DNA of 64,000 bases from Taiwanofungus camphoratus (taxonomy: Eukaryota; Basidiomycota; Agaricomycetes; Polyporales; Taiwanofungaceae), in NCBI GenBank assembly GCA_003999685.1, contig CP021229.1, positions 310,001 to 374,000 of the forward strand. The letters run 5' to 3'. The notes below the pieces were generated by a model that made no database searches, was not told the DNA's origin, and worked only from the letters and a program-made list of their open reading frames with translations. Numbering within the stretch: position 1 is the stretch's first letter; each line of letters opens with the position of its first letter. Made by a program: the position numbers and the translations under genes. This document shows positions 11,786 through 22,724 of the stretch, piece after piece.

Positions 11786-13158
11786 CTACTCCTCATTGCC
11801 CGACTCAGCACCCACATCAAAGCCGCCGCCCGCAATCGCCTCCTGTTCCATGCGAATCAGCTCCAGGTCGAGGTCATGGAGCATGGCGCGGCGAAATGCA
11901 ATGTTCGCGCGCTCTGCCTGAATCATGCAAATGGCGGTGCACGACTGCTCGTCGAGGTCGAGCGAGTCCAGGTCGTCCTGCTCGAGGCCCAGGCGACTAC
12001 CGCCATCCAGGGGAACCTTGATAGCGGGGCGAGGTGGCTGGGCCACTCGACGGCGCTTCAATCCGCTGGCCTCTCCCGTCGAAGGTCCAGGTGAAGGAGG
12101 GGGGGCTGCAGAAAAAGACAAGTCAGGGACAAATGCAAAAAAGAAGAAGAAGACTCACCCTGCTTCTTCGCACCACCACGAGTCTTCTTCGTACGACCCA
12201 AGACCGAGACCCCACCGAAATAGCAGCCCTGCGCTGCCTGGATGCACCGCTCACACGCAGTGGCGCCCTCCGCCCAGACACACTCGACGGTCTGAGTGCG
12301 GATTCGACATCGATCGCACTACGAAGAAGTATTAGCTCAGGAGAATAGCTGAAGAAACAAATCACATACCTTTTCCCCCGCCTGCTGCTTCATCCGCGTG
12401 ACTCGTGCCCAGTCAGTCTCGGGCGCCGTCGAGCCATCGCGGTCGCTCTTCGACGCCTTCTACAAACCGGTCAGTAATCGAATAGGAGGGCAAGACTCCG
12501 TAATGTACCGCCGCAGCATCACCCTCATCATCCCGAGCCTGTTTCTTTCCTTTCGAAGGGGCAGCGGCCCCTTCGACGTGCTCCCCAGTACCCTCCACCA
12601 TCCTAGACACGTCGGCATTGGCCAACTGCACGGCCTCCTCCATCTCTCGTTGAAGGGCAGCCTCCTCCTCCTCACGCTCCCGAGCCACACGCGCGGCTTC
12701 TTCTTGGCGGTGTTCTTCTTCAACACAACGAGCCTCGGCCACAGCAGCATGGAGGCGCGCCTCTTCTTCGCGACGCCTCTCCTCTTCAACGCGACGAGCA
12801 GTGACGGCGTCGATCGCAGTGGCCAGGGCTGGCCATTCATCACGGACCCACACGGCCCACAACTCGACGGCAATCTCGGTGAGCTCACCAACCAGCGTCG
12901 CCACACGCTCATCCACCTCCGCGTCCTCAACGGGCCCCCGCGCCTTGCGATACGTACTCTACGACAGAGGTAGTTAGCAAATAGGAAAGGACGAGCTGAT
13001 AAGAGACGTACCAGCAAATCTGCAACGTCCTGCGCCCAAGCTTCGACCTCCTCGGGGACGGTGTCGGCACAGGGTGTATTGAGCACCGCGATCAGACGGT
13101 CTCGAGCGCGCTGAACGCGCGAAGCGACGACAGCAGGGGTAGCGGAACAAGAAGGCAT
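11786..13158 (-). pseudogene. Gypsy-1 antisense accessory gene cluster, Zn2Cys6-like
   Basis: Minus-strand coding blocks lie between integrase and the right LTR: about 13012-13158 (ATG at 13158), 12370-12958, 12160-12318 and 11786-12110. The gaps between them start GT and end AG and are 50-60 bp long, like introns of this genome. The large middle block is a charged coiled coil rich in EEERRREEEARL-type repeats. The third block has six cysteines spaced C-X2-C-X8-C-X8-C-X2-C-X6-C (CDRC...CERC), close to the fungal Zn2Cys6 cluster pattern. I infer a DNA- or chromatin-binding accessory protein carried antisense by the element. The function is unknown, and as part of a fossil element it need not be intact. 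Confidence 0.6.
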
Positions 13159-13397
13159 TGTAAGGTAGAGGAGGCCGATGTAGAAGAGGGGGAGCGTGTC
13201 GAATGTGGAACGACGAGCGAAGAAAAACAGCTAAGTCGCTCCGGCTTAAATCCTCTTCGACGGCACGTGATCGGCACGAGTCATGAGAAGGTCGGAACCG
13301 CACAGGTCCCCATAAAAGCTTCGATCCAGTCACATCCACCAAGCTTCTAGGCGTCACGTGTGGACCGAGGACGGTCCAAATTCCAAAAAGGAGAAGA

Positions 13398-14377
13398 TGA
13401 TAGGCGCCAGGCCCTTTTAGGCCCTGCGGAGCGCCCTCACTCAACCCTAGGACCTTAGTCATGGCTTCAACGCCACTCAACGTGTCTGATACAGCCCGAA
13501 AAGCCACCGTGGGACTCTCCGATAGCCTCGAATCACGCCACCGCCACTCCGCCAGTTCCGGTCCGATGTTCCGGTGTACCGGTCCCTCTACGCACAATAC
13601 GCCACATGCAGTTGCCACTCAATGTCCTCACACGTGACCGGTCTCGCCACTCCGATATCGCTCGATTTGCTACGACGTGCCACTCGATGTACTCGATAAC
13701 GCTACAGCCCCAGGTCTTGTCTTAGTATATTTCATGCCACTCCATAGTTCGTAGTACGCAAGTAGTTAGGATGCCACTCGTACTATGCCACTCCCAATGT
13801 GCCTTACATTATAGTACAGTAGTATAAACGCGATGTATGGTGTCTTGGAACAACAGAGAAGTTTTCCCCCATCCTACAGAGCTCAAGAAGAGCACCTTCG
13901 ATTTAGTCACCTACTGCGTTCTACTGCGTCCTTCTGTCTTCGATTACGTTTGAAGAGTTGCGTCTACTATCCGCCTTCTACAGTATCTTGAAGGGTTGCG
14001 TCTCGTCCGTCTTCGACATCCGTTGAAGAAGTTGCATTCAGTCTTACGTCCGCCTTCAAGCCACACCGAAGGGTTGCGCTAGCATCTCTCTCTAACCCAA
14101 GTCCGCCTTCTACAGTATTTTGAAGGGCTGCGTATCAGCTAAGTTCTCACGTTTAAGCCTCTCCCTAGTATAGTACAGCATAGTAGCGCATCGAAGCTAC
14201 GTCGAGCAGTCGCGACACACGTAGAAGGTCGTCGAAGACCTTCGTAGATGTCTCTCGATCCATTTGAGATCGGGAACTCTTTGCTGCTGACTCTCCCCTC
14301 CACACTAACTAGTTCTATAGCCTTCCAGCTTCTCTAGGTCGTACCCAGTAGGGGTTGGAGTGCTATAGTGCGCATCA
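13398..14377 (+). repeat. Gypsy-1 right LTR
   Basis: 980-bp LTR beginning TGATAGGC directly after a purine-rich tract (13383-13397) and ending GCGCATCA, followed by the duplicated CCGG (14378-14381). It matches the left LTR and the solo LTR at 30679-31657. Confidence 0.93.
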
Positions 14378-16178
14378 CCGGTTTGTTCAGTTTGAGTAAA
14401 ACCACCGTAACAGACCGCTTGAAGACGCTCGGATAGACCTCAAAATCGAGGCAAGTGTTATAGTACGCATGCATCCATTGCCGCACGTGTATACCGAGAT
14501 CGGTCTCGATGCCCTCCTCAGAGCGTTCAATTCGATCCACCATCCATTTAATCCACATCCAGTTCACGTGATCAGGACCAGGTGCGGACGTATTGCTAGT
14601 GGATTTAAGATTCTCGCGAATCTCAAACTCACTAATGTCTGGTAAAGTCAACTCCTCCCGTTGGGGAATTTCGTCTACAAATGACAGATCCACCGGCCGT
14701 GGGTTGGCGGGCGTGAACTGAGCTTGAAAAGCCCAACTGAGATCAGCCGCACTTTGGACTGGCATACCATCAGCTTGTCGCAGCTGAATAGTGGCCTCTT
14801 GCTGTCTTGGCTTTGTCCAAGCAACAAAGTCTGAGATCAATTGGGGATTGGATTCATCCATGATCCGATCAAAGTGTGCGTGCTTCGCCCGCTTCGTGGC
14901 AAGGCGAAGTGTTGCACGTTGTTTATGCTGTTCGGACCAAAGTTCGGCAGCAACATCATATGCTTCTGCAGTGGCCTGAGCGCCAGGTCCCAACTGATGA
15001 TGTATATAGCGGTACTGCCCAGACACCGCACTGAGGCGGTGCTGTGTATTCGCCAGCTTAGTGGCTGCACGAGAGCATGCAGCGTCCCACCATGACTTTG
15101 AACGTTTGGATGGACGTTTTACTGCCGAGAACTCCATCCATAGTCGTTGGAGATCTCGCTCTAGGCGGTCCCCCATTCTTTCAACGCCTTGAGCGCTGCT
15201 GAAGTATGTAGGGTAATCAGCGAACAGTTTCGCCATTGCCGTCACAAATTGTTGGGCCACGTCGCCGGTGCGAGGAATACCCCACACCGGTTCTGGCTCA
15301 ACCTCAATCGGCATTTCCCACTGCAGGACCGCGTGGTCGCTGTTGTGGCGATGTGACATGAGTATATGAAGGTCTTGGCCTTCGTAGTACACTGGGTCGA
15401 TCCACACCAAGTCAATGACTCCGAGTGTGAGAGCGATATTGTGAGAACGCCAAGTGACTGGACCGTCCTGGGCGTTCATCAAGACCAGATCAAGTTCGGC
15501 CTGGGCCAACTCGATAAGGCGATTGGAATCAGCGTAGTGCAGAGGCCGCACCCGAGATCCTGCAGCCCGTGCATCCCACAATGGGTGGCGAAGATTGAAA
15601 TCCCTGCACATGCACGCAATGGGTGGAAGCGCGTGGACACGTGTTTCCAAATATCGGACAGCATCAAAGGTGGTGCTGTCGTTGTACACATTCAGGACAT
15701 TAAAGTCTCTGGACGGAAGCTTGAGCACTACCATAATGCAATCCTTATGGGAGACACTGTGAGTGACAACTTGCGGAGAAGCCGAAGCCCATCGCTTGTT
15801 GACATAAACTGCGACTCGGGAATCTTTCGATGCCCCAAGGCACTTGAACGAGGCATGGGCAGACGTATTCTCATACGCCTCCCCGTCCTGTGACTTGGCT
15901 GAGGCCACATCCTTGATGCGTCCCCAGTATATTTCTTGGATACATATTATATCGGCATCCCTGTGTCTTTCCAGCAAAATACCAGTATTTTCCGCCGATT
16001 TCTGGACATTTGCACTAATAATGGTGAGGACATGCCGATTGTTCGGTTCGTTCTCAATTTCTTCGCCTCCAGCCAGTGGGCTAGGTGTGCGGTTAGGGTC
16101 TGGTGCCTCAAATGGAGACTCAGATCTATCATGTATAATATTTACAACCAATCTTTGCGGTGTACTATACATAGGCAA
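14378..16178 (-). pseudogene. LINE 1 ORF2, 5' part: APE-type endonuclease
   Basis: N-terminal 600 codons of ORF2, starting at the ATG at 16178, 16 nt downstream of the ORF1 stop. Endonuclease signatures run in order: SANVQKSAEN (Asn), ICIQEIYW (Glu), CRDFNLRHPLWD (normally GDFN; here the Gly is Arg), GVIDLVW, and SDH (catalytic His), about residues 50-290. A linker with RKRSKSWWD-like residues and the start of the RT domain (VVLLKLNKP) follow up to the Gypsy insertion. This part has no stop. The Gly-to-Arg change is again a C-to-T/G-to-A type transition. Confidence 0.92.
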
Positions 16179-16194
16179 CTATAAAATTGTCCGC

Positions 16195-18810
16195 TTATAC
16201 AGCAGATCCTCCAGCACCTCGAGGCCTGGGCGTGCTCGAGTCACTGGAATGGATCTCTCCGCTTTCATGACCAGATACGCCTTCTGCATCAGAAGGGTCC
16301 GTGATCTCAAACGACTCGCCCGAAGGTCCGGGCCGAGCTGGCTGTTTGCCGTGTGCCTTTTCAGATAGGCCGCGTAACTTTCCTCTGGTGGCAGCTTTTG
16401 CGGCTGCCGCCCTTCCTTTGGCAACAGACACCACCGGCAGATGGGTCTTATGCCATTGTTGGTCACGTCGCTTCTTCGCCCACTGGCACTTGGGTGAATC
16501 AGCTTGGTGTCCATCGTCACCAGATTTGCCGCAATTAGGGCAGCTGGCGTGCTCTGGTGGGCATGCGATTGTTTTCACCGACATTGCAGCCCTTCATTGT
16601 GCACAACACGAAGATTGTTCTTCGTGTAATGCCAAAATATGAGATTCGCCACATTTGACGCAACACTCATGGGCAGATTGGCATAATGGGGCAATATGAC
16701 CCCATCGCCAACACCGGAGGCAGAGCAGGACGGCTGAGGTCTCGATCCACGGTTGTAAGCAGTACGTCTTGCCGAAGAGACGAACCGGCTTTTTCATGAT
16801 CCGGATAGCCGTAGAGCCAGACCGGGTGTCGAATATGGCAAAGATAAACAAGCCGCTGCCGCCAGAGGCCGATTGGTACCGGGCCTTTGGCGAATGATGT
16901 GGGTGTAGGACCAGTTCCTCCGCCCATTCGTTGTTTTGCACTAGTTCTTGGTAAACTTCGAGCGGCGTGTATTTGATCCTAGTGCCGTTCCGGTACAGCG
17001 GGAATGCCTTGATCGCCATCTGAGTAATGATATGCGCCCAGTCAAGCGAAAGCCCGACCGGGTTCATTCCATCCGGTGCCACATGAGGTGCGACTAATCG
17101 TCCCATGCCAGCTCGAAGTGCGCCTAATTCCGCTGTGGAAGGGCGTTCACTGCATACCAAGTGTACCTCCCCGTTTCCAGGTGGTACAATAGCATTAACC
17201 AAATAATTGACCGAGCCTCCCACTCCAGCCAACAATTGTTGCACGACGGCCTTGAGGCTGTCGAGATCTAGGAGATCGCCGAGTTCTAATGCTCAGTCGA
17301 ATCTGAGGACCACGGTCTTGGGGCTAGCACCCCGGGCCGGCTGTGTAGTGTGTTTGATCACAGGAGGGGGGCGGACAGTTGAGGAAGCGCCAATTGTGAT
17401 GAGGGGGCGAGTAGATTCCCGTGCCATCATCGTGGGGCCTACCCCACGTCCACGTCCTGATCCAGGGTGTGAGCGAGGGTCGCGTGTGTATCTGCTATCG
17501 CCTTGCCAGAATGTGGGAGCAGCCATGCCTTGTGCGATACGTAAAGCATCCGTCAAGGAAATATTGGGGGCGATTTGTGCAATCTCCATCGCTCCCCTGA
17601 TGTCGTCCCAGTTGGGACCATCGTCTGCTGTTAGGTTGATTACTTGGGATGTATTCGGCCGTTTTGCTGCTGGAGATGTTGTCCTACTCCTAGTTGGAGA
17701 GGGTGGTGCCGCTCGCTTCTTTCCCTTGTCTGCCGGTGCAGACTGAGGAGCGTCTTTAGTTGGCGATTGGATCTGCACCTGTTTAGGTGTCTGTTTGGCA
17801 GACGACGAAGCCGTGGCAGAGGCATAACCTGGTGCTGCGACAGCTATTCCCTCAACTCTTTTGGACAACGCACGGAGAGTGGAGGTATTGGTGGTGACAG
17901 CTTGGATGAGCTTGCCGCTGTCGTTAGTGGTTGAGGTCGCAATGGCTCCAAGCGTTGTGCGTGCCCCTTCAAACCATTGATCGGATGGTTTGGGGAGCAC
18001 CGATGTAAGCGCCATCGACATTTCGCCAATGGTCTTCCTTTGTTCGGCAATGGTGGATTTCAATTCCACTCTGATGTCGGATAACTCGTGAACACGGGTG
18101 GCCAGGTGACCTATCCCGTTGAGATCCACGATATGTTCCGCTCCAATCAATGTGACCATTTGACTGGCCACTTGAAGAGCGGCTTGAGCGGTATCTCGCC
18201 ATTCAAGCCCGTAAGCTTCAGCGCGATACTTGTTAACATCCCTTCATATGATGCGTGTGTAAGCATCCCGATCGACGTGCAAAGTGTACGAGATGTGTTG
18301 CAACGATTCCCTGATGGCCGCTAGCAGGGAATCCGAAGTCTCATCTTGTGACAAACAGGTGCCTTGGAAGACCTGCACTTTGGGGGCCGTTGCATACATC
18401 GTGGCCTCGGGTATAGCCGAGACATGCGGTGCAGGCCCCCCCTGTGGGAAATCAATAAACGTGTTGTCCTCGATATTCCTCTGGAGGTTGCTCACCTCTG
18501 GTGTAGGGGTGGGCATGAAAGGCTGAGTTGGCATGAAAGCCTCTGCAGCAGCTAAGGGAGGTGGAGACGACTCTGGGATCGTTTCCATCTCAAAGGAAGC
18601 TCCACGAGCCAGTCGTAGAGCTTCAACTTGGGCTTGGGTTTGAGATCCCCGCGCATCAGGTGCAGGATATGGGGCAGGTCGCCCTGAAGGTGTACCACCA
18701 GACACCCTCAAAGACGACGAGCCAGTCAAGGGCATCCCAGTGACTTGAGAGTCACCAGCAGTATAGTGGGAGCCAGTTGGATGGGAAGTGGGAGTGAAAG
18801 CAGGAGCCAT
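16195..18810 (-). pseudogene. LINE 1 ORF1: gag-like RNA-binding protein with three zinc knuckles
   Basis: One continuous frame of 872 codons from ATG 18810 to the TAA at 16195-16197. It is interrupted by three in-frame TGA codons (18244-18246, 17293-17295, 16594-16596) and no frameshift. Each TGA reads as arginine CGA with one C-to-T change at a CpG. Proline/serine-rich N-terminus, a charged middle (KGKKRAAPPSPTRSRTTSP), then three cysteine clusters: CLRCWRWGHIAPLC, CVKCGESHILALHEEQSSC and CPNCGKSGDDGHQADSPKC. This matches ORF1 of Tad/I-type LINEs, which binds element RNA. It is paired with ORF2 16 nt downstream. Confidence 0.9.
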
Positions 18811-18869
18811 TTGGACGACTAAGCTAGGGCGCCTAATGGAGATGGTGGTGGTACTGGTTCAAGAAGCGG

Positions 18870-18884
18870 TAGTAGGCAGCATTT
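18870..18884. repeat. Target-site duplication of LINE 1, right copy
   Basis: TAGTAGGCAGCATTT, identical to 460-474; it marks the 5' end of LINE 1 on the minus strand. Confidence 0.9.
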
Positions 18885-19670
18885 GACATCTAGTTTAGTT
18901 GTACTTTTATGAAATCCCGGCGCGCCTGATGGCTCTTAGTAATCACCGTAGCAAAATTCTGAGCCTGACTTCACCTACAAAGTACCGTGTAGCAGCATGG
19001 GCACAGCACAAGATGTAGGCCTGCGTATTAGAATCGACAAACACGGTCTGTCTTGAAGTTCTTCAGCCTGGAGTCCAGGTGTGATCCTGGGACGGACACA
19101 TCGCTTTGCCGGGCGACAATTACCAAAGTGCTGACGGCAACATGGAGACGTCAGATAGACAATGGTTACCCATGTTGCGCCGGCTCGCGTCTAGCCCTTT
19201 TAATTCGTCCAATCTCATTGCTGTACGTACCAAAGGATTAGAATGACTGGGTTGCTGTTCCCAAGCCTCGTGACATGTACAGTGGTGGACAGAAAACTGC
19301 GCTCACACATAAGATATAAAGTCGACAGGCTCTTCAGTTTCATGATGCAGCGGTTTCGAAAGTTCACCGTGCAACGACGTGGGGACACGATCACGTGCAT
19401 TCCGCACACTGATTTAGTTTGCTCGTGTCCTTTTCCTGGACAGTCGCATCAGCTTCGCGGACGTATGATGATGGCCAACAGCGACTTCCGAGAGCTGAAT
19501 GTAACTAGAGCTTGGCGTGAGCAACGGTTAGGCGTCTGTTTGCAGTGGGAGACGTCCTTAGTCCTACTTATCCGCGAGCAGGAGCACGACCCACGAAGAC
19601 GAAATACCCTCACGTTGCGCGTACCTAGTGCGCTATCTCATTGACGAGTCTTCATCTTCACGGCCCTGCG
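18885..19670. other. Host intergenic region upstream of the bestrophin-like gene
   Basis: No recognisable gene. It should contain the promoter of the plus-strand gene starting at 19671, but I see no convincing TATA box. Open frames such as 19243-19644 overlap the start region and have no known motif. Confidence 0.5.
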
Positions 19671-21865
19671 ATGGCACCCGCAAACTCACTCGCCTCCGGA
19701 AAATGGACGCTCAGAAAACTTCGAGCGACAGTGGCAAACTACACATGGCCCCAAGTACTTTGGTTCACGCTTGTTGCAACCAGTCTGTAGCCTTTCGAGA
19801 ACCTGTTGTCTCCCTTTCTGACCTTGGTGCTGTTGGGAACTGCATGTCGCATTTGTGCTGCAGTGGTGACTCTCGTCTCAGCCTTGACTTCACATCAGCT
19901 GGTCATTTCGAACCAGATGCTGACTGTTCTCGGTACTGTCCTGGGCCTTGTCATCTCATTCAGGACGTCGTCGGCATATGAACGGTAAGACCACGCTCGC
20001 GGGACCTCTGCGCTCCGAATATGTTTGTCTTTACACGACTCACACATCGGTATGCATAGGTACACCCAGGGCAGACAGCTTTGGACAGATATTGCGTTTA
20101 CGTCACGAACTCTCGCCCAGCTTGCGAGTATCCGTTTTCCTTTTTCTGGCTCCAGCATGTTCATGTGCTGCTCTCACAGATCTGGATTCATGTTCCTTCT
20201 GAACGGGCTGATAAAGATACACAGGAGCGAAAGTGGACGCTTTCCGCGGTGATCGAGAAAAAGAGCATGATCAATCTGGTAGGCCTCTCGACTCGGTTGC
20301 TCGTACTGCGTATAATCTCGATCCCAGGTCCAAGCCTTCTCCGTATCAGTGAAAGTGAGTCGCGCACTAGTTTGAGTGAGTAGGCTGCAGCTAACTTGAT
20401 GCAGCACCTCCTTCGAGGAGAAGGAGGCGTATACTATGAAGACCTATATCCACTCGTATGCTTTCTCCCGCGACTTGTCTCGCATGCGCCATCCCAGGCG
20501 ACCGATGCAGACGTGCTTCCCTTGTGGAAGGAGTCAGGCATGGATGTCCAGAGCCATTTGGCTGCGCACTCCTTGATGTCTGGGAATGGCTCTGCGGACG
20601 CCACCACCGTGAATGGTGGCTTGAAACCTGCTCGGAAAGCGCCATGCTCTCCTGTCCAGAATCTGCTTGGAGAGAAGGCCAAGCCGGGTGACTTGCCCCA
20701 GATGAAGTTCCACAGTTCTTTCAGGGACCGTGGGAAGCGTCCAAAGCAGTATGACCCGGAGATGGCTTTGCCGTATGTCTACAGCGAGCAGCCTCTGCGG
20801 CCTGCACGGAACCCACCGAAGGAAACGATCTACGACTATCTGCCCTTCCTCCAGATCTTCAAGCTTTTTGCTCTACCATTCAATTGGCAAAGTACTCCTT
20901 CGGGGACGACCACTTCTCACGCAGCGGGACGAAGTCTCTCAGGAAGAAAGCTCCCTCCGGAGGCGATTGACTCGAATGTGTCGCACGAGATTGCGCTGCA
21001 TTTATCGAGCTACTTCGCATGGTTGGTGCAAAGCGGACTCATTCAGCCGGTGTTGGCGGGTGGGATGTATAATGCCATCACATCGCTCCAAGAGACCGTT
21101 GCAAATTTGGAGCGAATCAGGAACACACCATTGCCTTTTGCATACCAGGCCCATTTGCGCATCTCGGTTTGGTTGTACCTGTTCTTGCTTCCAGTAAGTG
21201 TCTCCGTGGTCATTGGAGAATCAGCACTCGCTTACTGCTGGCCTTTTGTAGTTTCAGGTATATGATGCGTTTGGCTACTTGACTATTCCGTGAGGATTCT
21301 ATTCTGAATAGTACGATATCATCTCTCACTGGCTGTCGGCAAGTGCGACCGCTTTCGCTGCGTTCTTGTACTTGGGATTCTTAGAAATTGGCCAGGAAAT
21401 GTGCGTCATTGCAATGATTGCGGTGTCACAAGAGCACTGATTCTTGGTAATTGGATTCCAGAGAGAACCCCTTCAATTACGATCTGAACGATCTAGGTCA
21501 GCCTTCCGCTCTGCGAGCTTCTTGGACGATCAGCTGCATTAATAGAACGTGGCAGATCTAGACGAGTTCTGTCTATCCATAGAACGTGAGCTTCATGAGA
21601 TTACAGCTGTGAGTGCCCTTCTTCATCCCCGCATTGAGTTTCCTGACATTGTCTCCTGCAAACGCAGCATACAGCCCCAGATCCAGGGTCCTATATCTTC
21701 AGCGCATGGAACCAACCCTTCGCACCTGCCGACAGACGAAACGCTCTGGAAATGCTGAACGACGACAATCATTTGTATCATAGTCCTGAGAACGGCGTGT
21801 TGAGCATTAGGCAGACTTTGTTGCAAGGCTGGCGAGACGTCGACCGGATGACCAGGAAGCATTGA
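19671..21865 (+). CDS. Bestrophin-like (UPF0187/RFP-TM) membrane channel, 11 exons
   Basis: Predicted exons: 19671-19782, 19864-19984, 20060-20123, 20180-20278, 20328-20354, 20405-21193, 21252-21289, 21344-21400, 21462-21496, 21556-21608, 21668-21865. They sum to 1593 nt, in phase, for 530 aa. Family hallmarks are QMLTVLGTVLGLVISFRTS, AYERY, GRQLWTDI, WIHVPSER, EKKSMINL, RGEGGVYYEDLYPLVCFLPR, the PLPFAYQAHLRISVWLYLF block, LYLGFLEIGQE and ENPFNYDLNDLDLDEFC with RELHEITA. Bestrophin-family proteins are multi-pass anion channels, and fungal members are membrane proteins of unknown role. Intron 3 has a GC-AG boundary and exon 5 is only 27 nt. The complete frame without stops, among decayed repeats, argues that the gene is live. 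Splice sites are my prediction. Confidence 0.88.
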
Positions 21866-22724
21866 GTGTTTTTCCACATCAGAACAGGTGCGAAATTGTC
21901 TTGTTCATTTGCTGCGAGAAATTAATACGAGGCATTGCACACGCGCTCCGCACTCCTGTCAGAAACCAAGTTTGGGTCACGCGCACCAGTACATGCATGC
22001 AGGTCCATCGACAGACTATCAGGGAGCATCTCTGTCATCGCTCAGTGACTGTGAACTGTGATGTTGCTCACCGTCATATCCGTTCGTGTGACCACTTCGG
22101 TAACTTCGTACCCGTTCACTGAACGTCCCATGCTTCATATGAAGGGGTCGTGGCCAATACGTAGCGTAGTCTTATCTTCTATCTGAACCATATATACAAT
22201 ATAATTCTTGCGTGGCCTTCGCCGGGCTGAACTATCAGAACATCATCTTCGCCTCCGACAAGACTGTGACTGGTCTAGATCAGGAATAGAGTGAGCGTGA
22301 CATGCAGGTAGCGCGCATAGATTTTAGCATGGCGTGGCAACTGGGGAGGCGTGTCACGCAGTTCTGGAGGATATAAAGATCCGAGCAACGCGGTCGCCGC
22401 GCCTCGAGGATATACACGTCCTCCGTTCCCCGACTATAACTCATCGCCGTGTAACATCTACTAATCTGTGTCCTTTCCACTGTGGCTATTCGACTGCATT
22501 GTGTGCCTAACAGGTGGGCGGCGTCTTTTTCCGAGCTTCTGTGAACGCGTGTACTCAACATGAGGCGCGTCGCGCGATCGCTTCAGGACTTGTACCAACT
22601 CTAGACTTCGCCAGTCTTCCATGCGGCCTTGCACATAACCTCTACCTGGCGATCCGCATCCTCTAGTCTTGTCGTCTGCTAAGCCGACGGCTACTACTCG
22701 TTGTTACCCCGTCGTCTTCATTCA
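21866..22724. other. Intergenic region between two plus-strand host genes
   Basis: Terminator side of the bestrophin-like gene and promoter side of the coiled-coil gene. An AT-rich CATATATACAATATAATT stretch lies at about 22188. Pyrimidine-rich sequence precedes the next ATG. No gene is recognised; the 93-codon minus frame at 22280-22561 has no motif. Confidence 0.5.

Larger units (their letters stand above)
3492..14377 (+). mobile_element. Gypsy-1: Ty3/Gypsy LTR retrotransposon inserted in LINE 1 ORF2
   Basis: Fossil LTR element read left to right, bounded by TG...CA LTRs of about 970-980 bp (the left one enlarged by a nested solo LTR). Parts in order: LTR, gag, protease, reverse transcriptase, RNase H, integrase, an antisense accessory cluster, a purine tract and the right LTR. 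The flanking 4-bp duplication is CCAG/CCGG. Removing the element restores the ORF2 frame of the LINE around LNKPDYT. The LTRs differ by roughly 5%, nearly all transitions. It is therefore fairly old, although transition-biased decay inflates the age. The gag frame is long, but pol is broken, with about seven interruptions in all. A solo LTR of the same family lies at 30679-31657. Unlike the other two families here, no LTR-complementary primer site is visible. Confidence 0.93.
475..18869 (-). mobile_element. LINE 1: complete Tad-like non-LTR retrotransposon, split by a Gypsy element
   Basis: A two-ORF LINE read right to left. It has a short 5' leader (18811-18869), a gag-like ORF1 with three zinc knuckles, and an ORF2 with an APE-type endonuclease, reverse transcriptase, RNase H and C-terminal CCHC motif. 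A 3' UTR follows, ending in a short A-tail. Endonuclease plus RNase H places it in the I/Tad group, as expected in fungi. Without the inserted Gypsy element it is about 7.5 kb, so it is full length. The reading frames carry six nonsense codons and no frameshift. The insertion is bounded by a 15-bp target duplication. It is inactive, and it is older than the Gypsy insertion inside it. Confidence 0.93.
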
